DNA of 64,000 bases from Proteiniphilum saccharofermentans (GCF_900095135.1 NZ_LT605205.1:2294001-2358000), one strand, 5' to 3'; shown: positions 9,873-19,149, counted from the first letter of the stretch. Numbers and translations are program-made. Notes: generated from the letters alone by a model not told the origin.

Positions 9873-10808
9873 ATGCAGGAGAAACCATTTAAAATCTTTT
9901 CGGGCACTAAGTCACGCTACTTTGCAGAAAAGGTATGTAACAGTCTGGGTTGCCCATTGGGTAACATGATCATTGAACATTTTGCCGACGGGGAGTTTGC
10001 TGTTTCCTATGAAGAATCAATTCGCGGGAAGCAGGTATTCCTTATCCAATCGACTTTCCCCAGTTCCGAAAACCTGATGGAACTGTTGTTAATGATTGAT
10101 GCGGCTAAACGTGCTTCGGCCAAATCCATCGTCGCTGTAATTCCTTATTTCGGTTGGGCAAGGCAAGACCGGAAAGATAAACCGCGCGTGAGTATCGGTG
10201 CGAAACTGATCGCCGATATGCTGGCAGCAGCCGGGATCAACCGCCTGATCACAATGGACCTACATGCCGATCAGATCCAGGGCTTTTTCAATACACCGGT
10301 CGATCACCTCTATGCGTCGGGTGTTTTTATAGAATATATCAAACAGCTTAACCTGAGCAATATGGTTATCGCTACTCCTGATGTGGGTGGTACCAAACGT
10401 GCCAGCGCATATTCCAAGTTCCTGGAATGCCCGATGGTGATCTGCTATAAGCTGAGGAAGAAAGCAAATGAAATATCGGACATGCAGATTATCGGAGATG
10501 TAAAAGGGATGGATGTGCTGCTTGTCGATGATATTGTAGATACTGCCGGTACCATTACCAAAGCAGCCGACCTGATCATGGAGAACGGGGCCAACTCAGT
10601 AAGGGCCATTGCCAGTCATGCCGTGATGTCTGATCCCGCTTCGTTGCGGGTCGACCAGTCGAAACTGACGGAAATCATATTTACCGACAGCATTCCTTAT
10701 TCCCAAAAATCGGAAAAAGTAAAAATTCTTTCTGTAGCCGAGATGTTTGCCAATTCCATTATGAGGGTTTGCAACAACGAATCCATCAGTTCGTTGTATG
10801 TAGTCTAA
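9873..10808 (+). CDS. prs: Ribose-phosphate pyrophosphokinase (PRPP synthetase)
   Basis: Makes PRPP from ribose 5-phosphate and ATP for purine, pyrimidine, His, Trp and NAD synthesis. Motifs present are YFGWARQDRK (ATP-binding loop), DLHADQIQGFF (metal and R5P region) and VDDIVDTAGTI (PRPP-binding loop near residue 220). The 311-residue length is usual for class I. It is monocistronic by context, with its own strong promoter at 9770-9800. Confidence 0.96.
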   Translation: MQEKPFKIFSGTKSRYFAEKVCNSLGCPLGNMIIEHFADGEFAVSYEESIRGKQVFLIQSTFPSSENLMELLLMIDAAKRASAKSIVAVIPYFGWARQDRKDKPRVSIGAKLIADMLAAAGINRLITMDLHADQIQGFFNTPVDHLYASGVFIEYIKQLNLSNMVIATPDVGGTKRASAYSKFLECPMVICYKLRKKANEISDMQIIGDVKGMDVLLVDDIVDTAGTITKAADLIMENGANSVRAIASHAVMSDPASLRVDQSKLTEIIFTDSIPYSQKSEKVKILSVAEMFANSIMRVCNNESISSLYVV

Positions 10809-10879
10809 AAAGTTAGGGATTTTTTCCACACATTCCCTGAAACTTGTGTATGGTGAGCGCACAGTTTCATAGATGTGCC

Positions 10880-10887
10880 TATATTTG
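10880..10887 (+). promoter_or_regulatory. Putative -7 element of the DUF4332 gene
   Basis: TATATTTG matches TAnnTTTG exactly and sits about 47 nt before the ATG at 10934. No TTTG is found at the expected -33 spacing, so the call rests on the -7 alone. Confidence 0.4.
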
Positions 10888-10933
10888 GACAGAAATCGCC
10901 TAATTTAAACCCTAAAAAAAATTAATTACTCGT

Positions 10934-11341
10934 ATGGCTTACAAAATTGAAGAAATTGAAGGTATTGGCCCTGTTTACGGAGAAAAGCTGAGAGCTGCCG
11001 GTGTTACCTCTACAGAAGGATTACTCGAGAAATGTGCCGGTAAATCCGGTCGTGCCGCAATGGCAAAAGAGACAGGTATTGATGAAAAGTTAATCCTGAA
11101 ATGGACTAACCACGCCGATCTTTTCCGCGTACCGGGTATCGGGTCAGAATTTTCAGAACTGCTGGAAGCAGCCGGTGTGGATACGGTAAAAGAGTTCCGG
11201 AACCGCAACGCTGAGAACTTATATGCCAAAATGCAGGAAGTAAACGAAGCCAAAAAACTGGTACGTCGCCTGCCTTCTTTAGGCCAGCTCACGAAAATGA
11301 TTGAAGATGCCGGAAAGATGGAAACAAGAATGACATATTAA
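10934..11341 (+). CDS. DUF4332 helix-hairpin-helix protein
   Basis: A 135-residue protein with two helix-hairpin-helix-like units: IEGIGPVYGEKLRAAGV at the N-terminus and VPGIGSEFSELLEAAGVDTV in the middle. This is the pattern of DUF4332, whose repeats resemble the DNA-binding HhH units of RNA polymerase and topoisomerase proteins. There is no catalytic domain and no signal peptide. It stands alone between prs and a strong terminator. Nucleic-acid binding is inferred from the fold only. Confidence 0.8.
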   Translation: MAYKIEEIEGIGPVYGEKLRAAGVTSTEGLLEKCAGKSGRAAMAKETGIDEKLILKWTNHADLFRVPGIGSEFSELLEAAGVDTVKEFRNRNAENLYAKMQEVNEAKKLVRRLPSLGQLTKMIEDAGKMETRMTY

Positions 11342-11362
11342 TCCGGAAAATAAGGATAAGGG

Positions 11363-11392
11363 AAACGGCTGAGAAATCGGCCGTTTTTTATT
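11363..11392 (+). terminator. Rho-independent terminator of the DUF4332 gene
   Basis: A 10-bp stem (AAACGGCTGA / TCGGCCGTTT, one G-T pair) closes on a GAAA tetraloop and runs into a T-rich tract (TTTTATT). Confidence 0.85.
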
Positions 11393-11428
11393 ACTATTTA
11401 TAGTGCAGGATCCACCTGCATAATGAGT

Positions 11429-11938
11429 CTAAAAGCCGTATTTTCTTTTAATGGCCTGCAGCAATCCTTCACAAGCATCTTCGAGCAGGTCGAGTACCAG
11501 TTCAAATCCAGATGCACCGCCGTAATAAGGATCGGGAATATGATCATGATGGGTATACTGACGGGAAAATTCGGTCATCATATGGATTTTATCAATTTGT
11601 TCCTGACTGGTTGCCAACGCTTTCACATTGGCATAATTTTGCCGGTCCATTACCAGGATATAGTCGAAATCATTGAAATCGGACTTTTTGAATTTCCGGG
11701 CACGGCTATCAAAATTATACCCTCTTCTTTCACCATGCAGCCGCATACGTTCATCGGGTAGTTCCCCTTGATGCCATCCGGAAGTACCGGCCGAATCCAC
11801 CTCAACCAGATCCTGAAGGCCGTTCTTCTCCACAACAGTTGCCATAATGCCTTCGGCAGCCGGTGAACGGCAGATATTCCCAAGACAAACAAAAAGCAAG
11901 CGGATCTCTTTTTTCTTTCCCTCTGTAGAAGCCATCAT
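11429..11938 (-). CDS. Low molecular weight protein-tyrosine phosphatase
   Basis: Removes phosphate from tyrosine on proteins; bacterial members often pair with tyrosine kinases of polysaccharide export. The P-loop CLGNICRS is near the N-terminus (nucleophile Cys18, Arg24), and the general-acid loop DPYYGG is near residue 135. The 169-residue length is slightly above the usual 150-160. No BY-kinase gene is nearby. Two consecutive ATG codons begin the frame; either could be used. A textbook promoter lies 42-72 nt upstream. Confidence 0.93.
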   Translation of the reverse strand: MMASTEGKKKEIRLLFVCLGNICRSPAAEGIMATVVEKNGLQDLVEVDSAGTSGWHQGELPDERMRLHGERRGYNFDSRARKFKKSDFNDFDYILVMDRQNYANVKALATSQEQIDKIHMMTEFSRQYTHHDHIPDPYYGGASGFELVLDLLEDACEGLLQAIKRKYGF

Positions 11939-11979
11939 TTATATTTAAAACAGATTTTTTATAACCTTAACAATATCCG

Positions 11980-12010
11980 CAAAGATAATGGAAATTCAGA
12001 AAAGTACAAA
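11980..12010 (-). promoter_or_regulatory. Promoter of the LMW phosphatase gene
   Basis: On the minus strand: TTTG (12010-12007), exactly 19 nt, then TATCTTTG (11987-11980). This is a full match to the Bacteroidetes promoter consensus, divergent from the promoter at 12093-12123. Confidence 0.7.
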
Positions 12011-12092
12011 AATTATACTTCTGATTATTCAACTACACCTATTCAACATAACTACGACATCTCAATTTCTTATATTTTTTGTAGTTATAAGC

Positions 12093-12123
12093 TTTGTAAA
12101 TAGAACAATGATTTGTACTTTTG
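12093..12123 (+). promoter_or_regulatory. Promoter of the YbaN-family gene / leader ORF
   Basis: TTTG (12093-12096), exactly 19 nt, TACTTTTG (12116-12123): full consensus. Transcription would start about 240 nt before the YbaN-family ATG and about 50 nt before the small leader ORF. Confidence 0.7.
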
Positions 12124-12182
12124 CTCCCCAACCCCGGGACAAAGGACAGCAAAACGGGAATAAACCATCACAGCAGATTTAT

Positions 12183-12308
12183 ATGGATAAACAGCTAATT
12201 AGCAGTATCAAAAACAGATTGTTCAAGGAATTACAGTCCGTTGTTACAATCCTCTATATTTTTGGGGTAGGGATAGGTAAAAGCTATTCCTTCTTCTTCC
12301 CTGGTTAA
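12183..12308 (+). CDS. Possible 41-residue leader ORF
   Basis: ATG-initiated frame starting MDKQLISSIKNRLF, with a hydrophobic centre (VVTILYIFGVGIG) and ending SYSFFFPG. It begins about 55 nt after the predicted transcription start and ends 65 nt before the YbaN-family gene. A small amphipathic or single-helix peptide is possible. The start has no clear ribosome site and I know no homologue, so chance is quite possible. Confidence 0.25.
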   Translation: MDKQLISSIKNRLFKELQSVVTILYIFGVGIGKSYSFFFPG

Positions 12309-12372
12309 AGAGCTGTCGTATCCGGTTACGGTAGAATAAATTTATCAGTCAAGCTAAAAAAGAATTCAATTT

Positions 12373-12843
12373 ATGGATCAAAATTCAAACCTGCATAATC
12401 GTCCATCTGTACAAGACATCTCCATTAGCGTATCCGAAAAGGAAGTCAAACTGGAGATCAAAAAAAACAGAACTGTGCGTATACTTTATGTGATTGGGGG
12501 CACTGCCTCTCTTGTACTTGCCATTCTTGGCATTATCGTGCCGGGCCTTCCGGTAACTCCCCTGGCACTGTTGTCGGCTTTCCTGTATGCCAAAAGTTCA
12601 CCAAGACTGTACAATTGGTTGTTGAACAATAAAATACTCGGGCCACGGATCAAAAACTACCAACGGCGGAAGGGAATTACCCGCAGAGGAAAGGTGGGAG
12701 TACTTGCTTTCATGTCGATCATGGTGCTGTTCTCTTCATTTATAATCGTGGGTCCCGGTACACTCAGATGGGTGATCCTTGCCCTTGGCCTTATCGGATG
12801 TATTGTGGTGATATTCTTTGTGCCCAACGCCAAAGAGAACTAG
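12373..12843 (+). CDS. YbaN/DUF454 family inner-membrane protein
   Basis: Small polytopic membrane protein of family DUF454 (YbaN). After a polar N-terminus of about 35 residues come hydrophobic segments with the family signature GIIVPGLPVTPLALLSAFLY, then a cytoplasmic KSSPRLYNWLLNN and a basic loop YQRRKGITRRGK before the last helices. The function of the family is not established. It has its own promoter 250 nt upstream and is followed by a GAAGAGTG-type repeat. It converges on the HD-hydrolase gene. Confidence 0.87.
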   Translation: MDQNSNLHNRPSVQDISISVSEKEVKLEIKKNRTVRILYVIGGTASLVLAILGIIVPGLPVTPLALLSAFLYAKSSPRLYNWLLNNKILGPRIKNYQRRKGITRRGKVGVLAFMSIMVLFSSFIIVGPGTLRWVILALGLIGCIVVIFFVPNAKEN

Positions 12844-12877
12844 AAACTAAAAGTGAAGAGTGAAGAGGATAGGGAAG

Positions 12878-14101
12878 TTAGTCCCTTAGATAAGTAAAAT
12901 AGTATTTTTGGACTTTCTTCGACAGCAGTTCTATATTGAGCATATCCGAGGCTTTGGAAATATCTTTCACCTCACCGCTTTTATAGACTATATCGATACT
13001 GTCGTCTTCCTCATTGTACATGTCTGTTGTCAGTATATCGGATGAAAGGAAATAAGCGGCTTCCCGGGCAGTGATGTTGAATCTCTTGGTATATGCTGCT
13101 ATGCGTGCGGCGACTTTTTCTTCATCGACCTTTTCTTCCCTGATATCTATCTTGAATAATTTCCGGTTGACCATGCCATCGCTCAACACCGACAGTACCG
13201 TGTCGGAATGGGAAGTCCATACTTTCAGTGCTGACCAGATATCATTGTCGTCAAGATTGACGAAATGACGCAACGCTTCCCCGTTATTTTCAAAATCGGC
13301 TCTGGTACTCTCCTGTGATAAAAAATAGGAGAGGGCAGGGGAGGCGAACAGTTTTTCACCCATCATGGATAACTCCTTCGCACGCCGAAGCGTGTTGATC
13401 ATCATCTTCTCCGCTGCAACCGCAGTTTTATGCAGGTAGACCTGCCAGTACATCAGCCGCCTCGACATCAGAAAATTTTCGATGGAATAGATTCCCTTGG
13501 ACTCCACAACCAGCTTATCTTCTTTCACATCGAGCATCTTGATGATACGAGCCGAACCAATGTTACCCTCCACCACACCGGTGAAAAAACTGTCGCGACG
13601 CAGATAGTCGAGCCGATCCACATCCAGTTGCCCGCTCACCAGCCGATGGAGAAATCGTTTGGAATAAGTGTCTGTAAAAATGTCGATTGCCATTTGCAGG
13701 CGGCCTTGCCATTCCCTGTTCATCTGTTCCATAAGCAACAGGGAAATGGTTTCATGATGCACATTGGTAACCAAGGCATGCTCCAATACATGCGAGAAAG
13801 GGCCATGTCCGATATCATGCAACAGAATGGCAACCAATGCTGCATCGGTTTCTTCTTTTGATATATCGTGCCCTTTTTCTTTCAATGTCTTGAGTGCTTC
13901 ATCCATCAGAAACATGGCACCTATGGAATGATGAAAACGGGTGTGTTGCGCACCGGGATAGACAAACGGTGCCAGGCCGAGTTGACGGATACGGTTAAGC
14001 CTTTGCAGAAAAGGGTGCTGAATGATCTTGTAAATAAAATCATTCGGGATATTGATGAATCCAAAGACCGGATCATTGATTATCTTCCTTTTCTTTTCCA
14101 T
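12878..14101 (-). CDS. HD-domain phosphohydrolase
   Basis: Metal-dependent HD-superfamily hydrolase of the dGTPase/SAMHD1-like group found widely in Bacteroidota. The metal ligands are visible as HTRFHHSIGAM near residue 53 and LLHDIGHGPFSH near residue 93, with a distal Asp in DVDRLDYLRRDS near residue 160. The 407-residue length is typical. It starts 5 nt after pyrF and ends the purM - prfA - pyrF run. A nucleotide substrate is likely from the family but unproven. Confidence 0.88.
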   Translation of the reverse strand: MEKKRKIINDPVFGFINIPNDFIYKIIQHPFLQRLNRIRQLGLAPFVYPGAQHTRFHHSIGAMFLMDEALKTLKEKGHDISKEETDAALVAILLHDIGHGPFSHVLEHALVTNVHHETISLLLMEQMNREWQGRLQMAIDIFTDTYSKRFLHRLVSGQLDVDRLDYLRRDSFFTGVVEGNIGSARIIKMLDVKEDKLVVESKGIYSIENFLMSRRLMYWQVYLHKTAVAAEKMMINTLRRAKELSMMGEKLFASPALSYFLSQESTRADFENNGEALRHFVNLDDNDIWSALKVWTSHSDTVLSVLSDGMVNRKLFKIDIREEKVDEEKVAARIAAYTKRFNITAREAAYFLSSDILTTDMYNEEDDSIDIVYKSGEVKDISKASDMLNIELLSKKVQKYYFTYLRD

Positions 14102-14106
14102 CTTTT

Positions 14107-14949
14107 TTAATTCAAGATTTGGCTTACGCCGAATTTCTCCAGCATCTCCTTCATCTCCTGCTGTAATTTTCTTGCTTCCTGTCCGGCAGTATAGGCAAAA
14201 TCTTCAGTGCTGTCCGCATAAATAATTCCACGTGAAGAATTAACCAGCAGTCCGCAGCTTTTGTTCATCCCATAGCGGCACACCTCTTCCAGCGACCCTC
14301 CCTGCGCTCCTACACCGGGTACCAGCAAAAAATGTTCCGGTACAATCTTACGCACATCTTCAAATAGTTTACCCTGGGTAGCACCAACCACGTACATCAT
14401 CTGTTCAGCGGTGGCCCATTGCTGCGATACGCGCAATACTTTCTCGAAGAGACGCTCACCGTTGCGGTCTTCCGTCAACTGGAAATCAAGAGCTCCCTTG
14501 TTACTGGTGAGTGCAAGCAGGATAACCCACCGTTCGGGATAAATAAGGAAGGGCTTCACGCTGTCCTTACCCATATAGGGAGCTACCGTCACGGCATTTA
14601 CTTTTACTTCATCAAAAAAGGTACGGGCATACATTTCGCTGGTATTACCGATATCTCCACGTTTGGCATCGGCAATGATGAATTGATCTGGATAGCGCTG
14701 GCGGATATAAGCAACGGTCTTTTCAAACGCCATCCACCCATTTACACCCTCACTCTCATAAAAAGCAAGATTGGGTTTATAGGCAACACAATAAGGCGTT
14801 GTAGCGTCGATAATGGCTTTATTGAACTCATAGATCGGATCTTCCGTATCCAGCAGATGCTCCGGAATCATTTTTATATCCGTATCCAATCCCACACACA
14901 GGAAGGATTGCTTTTTAAGTATCTGTTCAAATAGTTGTTGTTTGGTCAT
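14107..14949 (-). CDS. pyrF: Orotidine 5'-phosphate decarboxylase
   Basis: Decarboxylates OMP to UMP, the last step of pyrimidine synthesis. The catalytic Asp-Lys-Asp array is in [14 protein letters not shown] near residue 100. At 280 residues it belongs to the longer subfamily 2 form (the eukaryote/mycobacterial-like type). The phosphate-binding end is seen in [10 protein letters not shown] and [12 protein letters not shown]. It is between prfA (26 nt) and the HD hydrolase (5 nt). Confidence 0.95.
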   Translation of the reverse strand: MTKQQLFEQILKKQSFLCVGLDTDIKMIPEHLLDTEDPIYEFNKAIIDATTPYCVAYKPNLAFYESEGVNGWMAFEKTVAYIRQRYPDQFIIADAKRGDIGNTSEMYARTFFDEVKVNAVTVAPYMGKDSVKPFLIYPERWVILLALTSNKGALDFQLTEDRNGERLFEKVLRVSQQWATAEQMMYVVGATQGKLFEDVRKIVPEHFLLVPGVGAQGGSLEEVCRYGMNKSCGLLVNSSRGIIYADSTEDFAYTAGQEARKLQQEMKEMLEKFGVSQILN

Positions 14950-14975
14950 ATAATTTTAAATGAGCATTTTCTGTT

Positions 14976-16064
14976 TCATGAAATCTCCGCCTCTTTCATC
15001 CTTTCCGCATTTTCAGTCACCATCAATTGGTCGATCACCCCTTGGATATCACCCTCCATAAATGCCGACAGGTTGTAAATAGTGTAGTTGATACGGTGAT
15101 CAGTGATACGTCCCTGGGGATAATTGTAGGTCCGGATCTTGGCAGAACGGTCGCCGGTGGATACCATCGTCTTCCGTCGCGAAGCAATATCTCCCTGCCG
15201 TTTGGAGAGTTCTATATCATAGAGCTTCGTACGCAACATCTGCATGGCGATCTCCCTGTTTTTGAGCTGTGACCGTGCCTGCTGGCAAATGACCACAATA
15301 CCCGTCGGCCTGTGGGTGAGCTGCACCTTGGTCTCCACCTTGTTCACATTTTGTCCTCCCGCACCACTCGAACGGGCGGTATGGAAGTCGATATCGGCCG
15401 GATTGAGATCCACATCAAATTCCTCTGCTTCAGGTAATACAGCCACGGTAGCGGCCGAAGTATGCACACGCCCCTGAGTCTCCGTCTGTGGTACCCGTTG
15501 TACCCGGTGTACGCCCGATTCATATTTCAACGTACCATAGACATCGGTGCCGCTCACCGTGAAAATGATTTCTTTATAACCGCCGGATGTACCCTCGGTA
15601 AAGCTGACCAGTTCAGCAGCCCATCCCTTGCTTTCACAATATTTGGTGTACATCTTGTATAAATCCCCTGCGAAAATAGCCGCTTCGTCGCCTCCGGTAC
15701 CACCACGGATCTCCATCACCACATTTTTGGCATCTTCGGGATCGGCAGGTATGAGCAACAGTTTAATTTTCTCTTCCAGCAGAGGGATCTTTTCACTGTT
15801 GAAAGCTAGCTCTTCATTGGCAAGTTGCCTCAGATCAGCATCCGATTCGTTGGTGAGAATGTTCTTTGCCTCGGACACGCTCTCTAATGCAGCCTTGTAC
15901 TCATTACGTACCTCCACAATCTTTTGAAGGTCGCTGTATTCCTTATTCAGCTTTACGTAGCGTTTCATGTCCGAAATCACTTCCGGATCGGTAATCAATG
16001 TCCCCACCTCTTTGAAGCGGGTAACCAAATGCTCTAATTTATCGAGTAACGAGTTTTGTGACAT
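14976..16064 (-). CDS. prfA: Peptide chain release factor 1
   Basis: Recognises UAA and UAG stop codons and triggers peptide release. The GGQ loop is in [15 protein letters not shown] near residue 230. The codon-recognition PxT tripeptide reads PQT ([15 protein letters not shown]) where E. coli has PAT, which marks RF1 rather than RF2 (SPF). The length of 362 residues is normal. It is 9 nt after purM and likely cotranscribed with purM and pyrF. Confidence 0.96.
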   Translation of the reverse strand: MSQNSLLDKLEHLVTRFKEVGTLITDPEVISDMKRYVKLNKEYSDLQKIVEVRNEYKAALESVSEAKNILTNESDADLRQLANEELAFNSEKIPLLEEKIKLLLIPADPEDAKNVVMEIRGGTGGDEAAIFAGDLYKMYTKYCESKGWAAELVSFTEGTSGGYKEIIFTVSGTDVYGTLKYESGVHRVQRVPQTETQGRVHTSAATVAVLPEAEEFDVDLNPADIDFHTARSSGAGGQNVNKVETKVQLTHRPTGIVVICQQARSQLKNREIAMQMLRTKLYDIELSKRQGDIASRRKTMVSTGDRSAKIRTYNYPQGRITDHRINYTIYNLSAFMEGDIQGVIDQLMVTENAERMKEAEIS

Positions 16065-16073
16065 ATAGACTGT

Positions 16074-17249
16074 TTAGACATAACGGAATTGTCCGAATTC
16101 ACTTTCAATCACCAGTTCGCGGACATCTGATTTTTCGACATACCCCACAATCCGGGCGTCGACATTGAACGAACGGGAGATATCGATCACCTGTTGTGCA
16201 TGTTCAGGAGAGAGATAAATCTCCATCCGGTGGCCCATATTGAATACCTTATACATCTCATCCCATGCTGTGCCGGATTGCTTTTGGATCAGGTCAAAGA
16301 GTGGGGGGATAGGGAATAGATTGTTTTTCAAAACTTTAAGGCCTTCATCCAAGAAATGGAGTATCTTGGTCTGCGCTCCTCCGGAGCAATGTACCATTCC
16401 ATGGATATTTTGTCTTAGCTCTTTAATTATCAGATAGATAACGGGGGAATAAGTACGGGTAGGGGAGAGTACCAGTTTTCCGGCATCAATATCCAGATTA
16501 TCAATCATATCTGTCAATTTCATCCGGCCTGAATAGACCAGGTCGGAAGGGATGGAAGCATCGTAACTTTCAGGATATTTTTGTGCCAGATAGTTGGCAA
16601 ACACGTCGTGACGTGCTGAAGTAAGCCCGTTACTGCCCATGCCTCCGTTGTATTCTTTCTCGTAGGTTGCCTGTCCCGATGAGGAAAGTCCGACGATCAC
16701 ATCGCCGGCCTGAATACGGGCATTGTCAATGACATCGGAACGTTTCATACGGCAGGTGACCGTACTGTCTACAATAATGGTACGTACAAGATCACCTACA
16801 TCGGCTGTCTCACCACCTGTAGGATAGATATTTACCCCGAGTTCCGAGAGTTCTTCGCATAACTCATTGGTACCGTTAATGATAGCAGAGACCACTTCTC
16901 CCGGGATCAGATTTTTATTTCTGCCGATGGTGGAAGAGAGCAGGATATTATCGGTAGCACCTACGCAAAGAAGGTCATCTATATTCATTATCAATGCATC
17001 CTGTGCAATACCTTTCCATACGGAAATATCTCCGGTTTCACGCCAGTAGATATAGGCTAACGACGATTTGGTCCCGGCACCGTCGGCATGCATGATGTTG
17101 CAGTACTCCGGATCATTCCCCAGATAATCCGGGACAATCTTACAAAATGCCTTTGGAAAAACCCCTTTATCGATCGTCTTGATAGCGTTATGCACATCTT
17201 CTTTTGATGCCGAAACTCCTCGCTGGATATATCGTTGATTGTCTGTCAT
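16074..17249 (-). CDS. purM: Phosphoribosylformylglycinamidine cyclo-ligase (AIR synthase)
   Basis: Closes FGAM to AIR with ATP in purine synthesis. It is the long Bacteroidota form (391 residues) with MHADGAGTKSSLAY near residue 53, QDALIMNIDDLLCVGA near residue 82 and the glycine-rich GGETADVGDLVRT near residue 140. First gene of the purM - prfA - pyrF - HD run. A promoter candidate lies at 17423-17454, giving a leader of about 170 nt. Confidence 0.93.
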   Translation of the reverse strand: MTDNQRYIQRGVSASKEDVHNAIKTIDKGVFPKAFCKIVPDYLGNDPEYCNIMHADGAGTKSSLAYIYWRETGDISVWKGIAQDALIMNIDDLLCVGATDNILLSSTIGRNKNLIPGEVVSAIINGTNELCEELSELGVNIYPTGGETADVGDLVRTIIVDSTVTCRMKRSDVIDNARIQAGDVIVGLSSSGQATYEKEYNGGMGSNGLTSARHDVFANYLAQKYPESYDASIPSDLVYSGRMKLTDMIDNLDIDAGKLVLSPTRTYSPVIYLIIKELRQNIHGMVHCSGGAQTKILHFLDEGLKVLKNNLFPIPPLFDLIQKQSGTAWDEMYKVFNMGHRMEIYLSPEHAQQVIDISRSFNVDARIVGYVEKSDVRELVIESEFGQFRYV

Positions 17250-17422
17250 GAATTTTATATATTGGGTAATTTTTTCGGAAAATAATACTCAATCGCATCT
17301 TCCAATTATCTAATTAAGTTCATAATCCTGAACTTCCTCCACAGTCTATTTCTTCTGCTGATTCTAAGTGATAGGTCGTGTACATAAATTTATTTTTTTA
17401 ATCTTGCCCGGATATATGAGTA

Positions 17423-17454
17423 CAAAAGTAATAAAAATGTGCCAATGTGTCAAT
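17423..17454 (-). promoter_or_regulatory. Putative promoter of the purM operon
   Basis: On the minus strand: ATTG (17454-17451), 20 nt, TACTTTTG (17430-17423). The -7 is a perfect consensus. The -33 side lies inside the TGCCAAT repeat. Confidence 0.5.
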
Positions 17455-17470
17455 ATGCTAATATGCCAAT
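17436..17470 (+). repeat. TGCCAAT-type word repeat
   Basis: Degenerate tandem of AATGTGCCAAT / AATATGCTAAT units, about 35 nt. The same words occur in gaps at 35583-35605 and 47750-47767. Confidence 0.65.
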
Positions 17471-17640
17471 AAAATAATTCAATATTTTTCCTATAATTAC
17501 TATTATGTTTAATTATAATTCGCAATACTCTCCTGCTTATTCAAAGCTTATTCAAATCATCTCTCTTTTCAGATTAATAGTTTTGATCATCACAATGATG
17601 TGCGACCTTACTTGCAAAATGTATGAATGCGAAAATTATA

Positions 17641-17674
17641 AAAAACGAAAAAGGAAGAAAACCATTGGTCTTCC
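17641..17674 (-). terminator. Terminator of the TPR-protein gene
   Basis: On the minus strand GGAAGA pairs with TCTTCC around a short loop that can itself form CC/GG pairs, followed by TTTTTCGTTTTT. Confidence 0.7.
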
Positions 17675-17707
17675 TCCTTATTTTACTTATTGGGCTCTTA
17701 CTTGAAT

Positions 17708-18982
17708 TTATTCAAGGTTCAGTTGGTCTTCAACCACTTTCAACTCAGCTGATTTATCAACACCCAATACACTTAAATTGTAATATGCATTTCTGAGCAA
17801 CATAAGCACTCCATTTATTTCTTGTTGAGAAGCATTTCTTGCTTTTATGACTTGCTCCATTTTTTCCAGTAAAGGAAGTGCTTGCTGATACAATTCAACT
17901 GTTTTTTTATCGTTTTCTACCTGCTGTTGTCTGCTGGACATAGTAGCGGTTACTTCTTTTAATTCCTGTGCCTGGATAATATAATTTCTAGCAAGGTTTT
18001 CCAACGCTCTTTCGCAATTGGGATCCTGTGCAAGTGCTTTCTTATATTCGGCTTCGGCAGCTGCATAGTCTCCCTTTTCAGCGAAGAGGGCTCCCTTCAC
18101 ACTGTTGAGGTCGCACGAATTGGCCGGATCGTTGGCAATAGCCTGATCAAGATACTCCATAGCCTTATCAGATTGTCCGCTACGGATAAATACATTGATC
18201 AGATTGGGAACGAAATATTTGCTATCAGGGAATTTTTGTGCACCAAGATTGAGGGTTTCTATAAATTTAGCCGAATCACCTACTCTTTCATGTTGACTTG
18301 CCAGCAACTCATATATATCGCTCTCCTTATAAGCGCTGTTTTCTATGAAGGGCTCTTTTGCGGCACGTTCCAGCATGGCAATTGCCCTTTCATTCTGATC
18401 AGCAGAGATAGCAGAGATGATGGCGTAATACTTGATAGTCTGATAAGTACTGTCCAGTACAAATGCATCCTTCTGATCGGCAAACATCGGCAATGTGGGT
18501 ATATCCCAATAGACCTCAAAAAAATCAGCAGCCTTTGCATAATTGCTCTGTTCGTTGTAATAAACCCCTCCGTTAATATAAAATGGATGGTTAGCACGCA
18601 GGATATTACTGATATCTTTACGCACCCTGTTCCTCACCCTTCCTTTCTCATCAGGAAGTTCACCGAGCGAATCAGCTTTCAGATAAGGTTTGTAAGACTC
18701 CATGAGCCCGTCGTACATCACCTTCTCATTGGCATCCTGATTCAACATTGTTTTTGTTCTCTCATTGTCGAAGGTTTTATTGCCTATATCGCCCATCACT
18801 TTCCATGTTTCGGGATCGGCAGCAGTCTCCGGATTGGTAGATGCCTGTTGAATTAGTGTGCGTGCTTCTTTCAGATCGTCTCGCCCTAATGCCCTTTTGG
18901 CATCTCTAACAGCCGATTTCTGCGCGAGAATACTTCCCGTGGAGAGAATGGCAATCATAGTTAAGAATAGGATTCTTTTCAT
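17708..18982 (-). CDS. Exported tetratricopeptide-repeat protein
   Basis: A protein of about 424 residues with a Sec signal peptide (MKRILFLTMIAILSTGSILAQ). TPR-like helical repeats are spread through the mature part, clearest near residues 245-330 (KAMEYLDQAIANDP, AAAEAEYKKALAQDPNCERAL). The open frame begins at 19051, but the ATG at 18982 directly starts the signal peptide and is preferred. A TPR protein directly after gyrA is common in Bacteroidales. It probably acts as a periplasmic scaffold; the partner is unknown. Confidence 0.83.
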   Translation of the reverse strand: MKRILFLTMIAILSTGSILAQKSAVRDAKRALGRDDLKEARTLIQQASTNPETAADPETWKVMGDIGNKTFDNERTKTMLNQDANEKVMYDGLMESYKPYLKADSLGELPDEKGRVRNRVRKDISNILRANHPFYINGGVYYNEQSNYAKAADFFEVYWDIPTLPMFADQKDAFVLDSTYQTIKYYAIISAISADQNERAIAMLERAAKEPFIENSAYKESDIYELLASQHERVGDSAKFIETLNLGAQKFPDSKYFVPNLINVFIRSGQSDKAMEYLDQAIANDPANSCDLNSVKGALFAEKGDYAAAEAEYKKALAQDPNCERALENLARNYIIQAQELKEVTATMSSRQQQVENDKKTVELYQQALPLLEKMEQVIKARNASQQEINGVLMLLRNAYYNLSVLGVDKSAELKVVEDQLNLE

Positions 18983-19149
18983 TTTGTCATATTTTTTTGT
19001 GATTAAACTATTTATGTGATATGGAACCTTTCGGTTTCGTATTATCTCCATTTAAAATTGTTTCTTGATATGTATTGACTAAAATATATCAAAAAGTTTA
19101 ATGAAATAATGAATTTTATTAGTTGATGCGCAAATCCTAATTACAGCAA

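Larger units (their letters stand above)
11939..12372. other. Divergent control region and long leader between LMW phosphatase and YbaN-family gene
   Basis: This 434-nt gap holds two divergent consensus promoters (11980-12010 minus and 12093-12123 plus) and a leader of about 240 nt before the YbaN-family start. Within the leader is a possible 41-codon ORF (12183-12308). No riboswitch that I recognise and no clear terminator were seen. Confidence 0.6.
17250..17707. other. Gene-free stretch: purM leader, word-like repeat and TPR-gene terminator
   Basis: The 458-nt gap contains the purM leader (17250-17415), a minus-strand promoter (17423-17454), a TGCCAAT-type repeat (17436-17470) and the terminator of the TPR gene (17641-17674). 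An open frame at 17505-17705 on the plus strand has no support and overlaps that terminator. I recognise no riboswitch. Confidence 0.6.

Noticed and set aside
17505-17705. 66-codon frame in the purM-TPR gap
   Set aside because: It covers the TPR-gene terminator, has no promoter or ribosome site and low-complexity composition.
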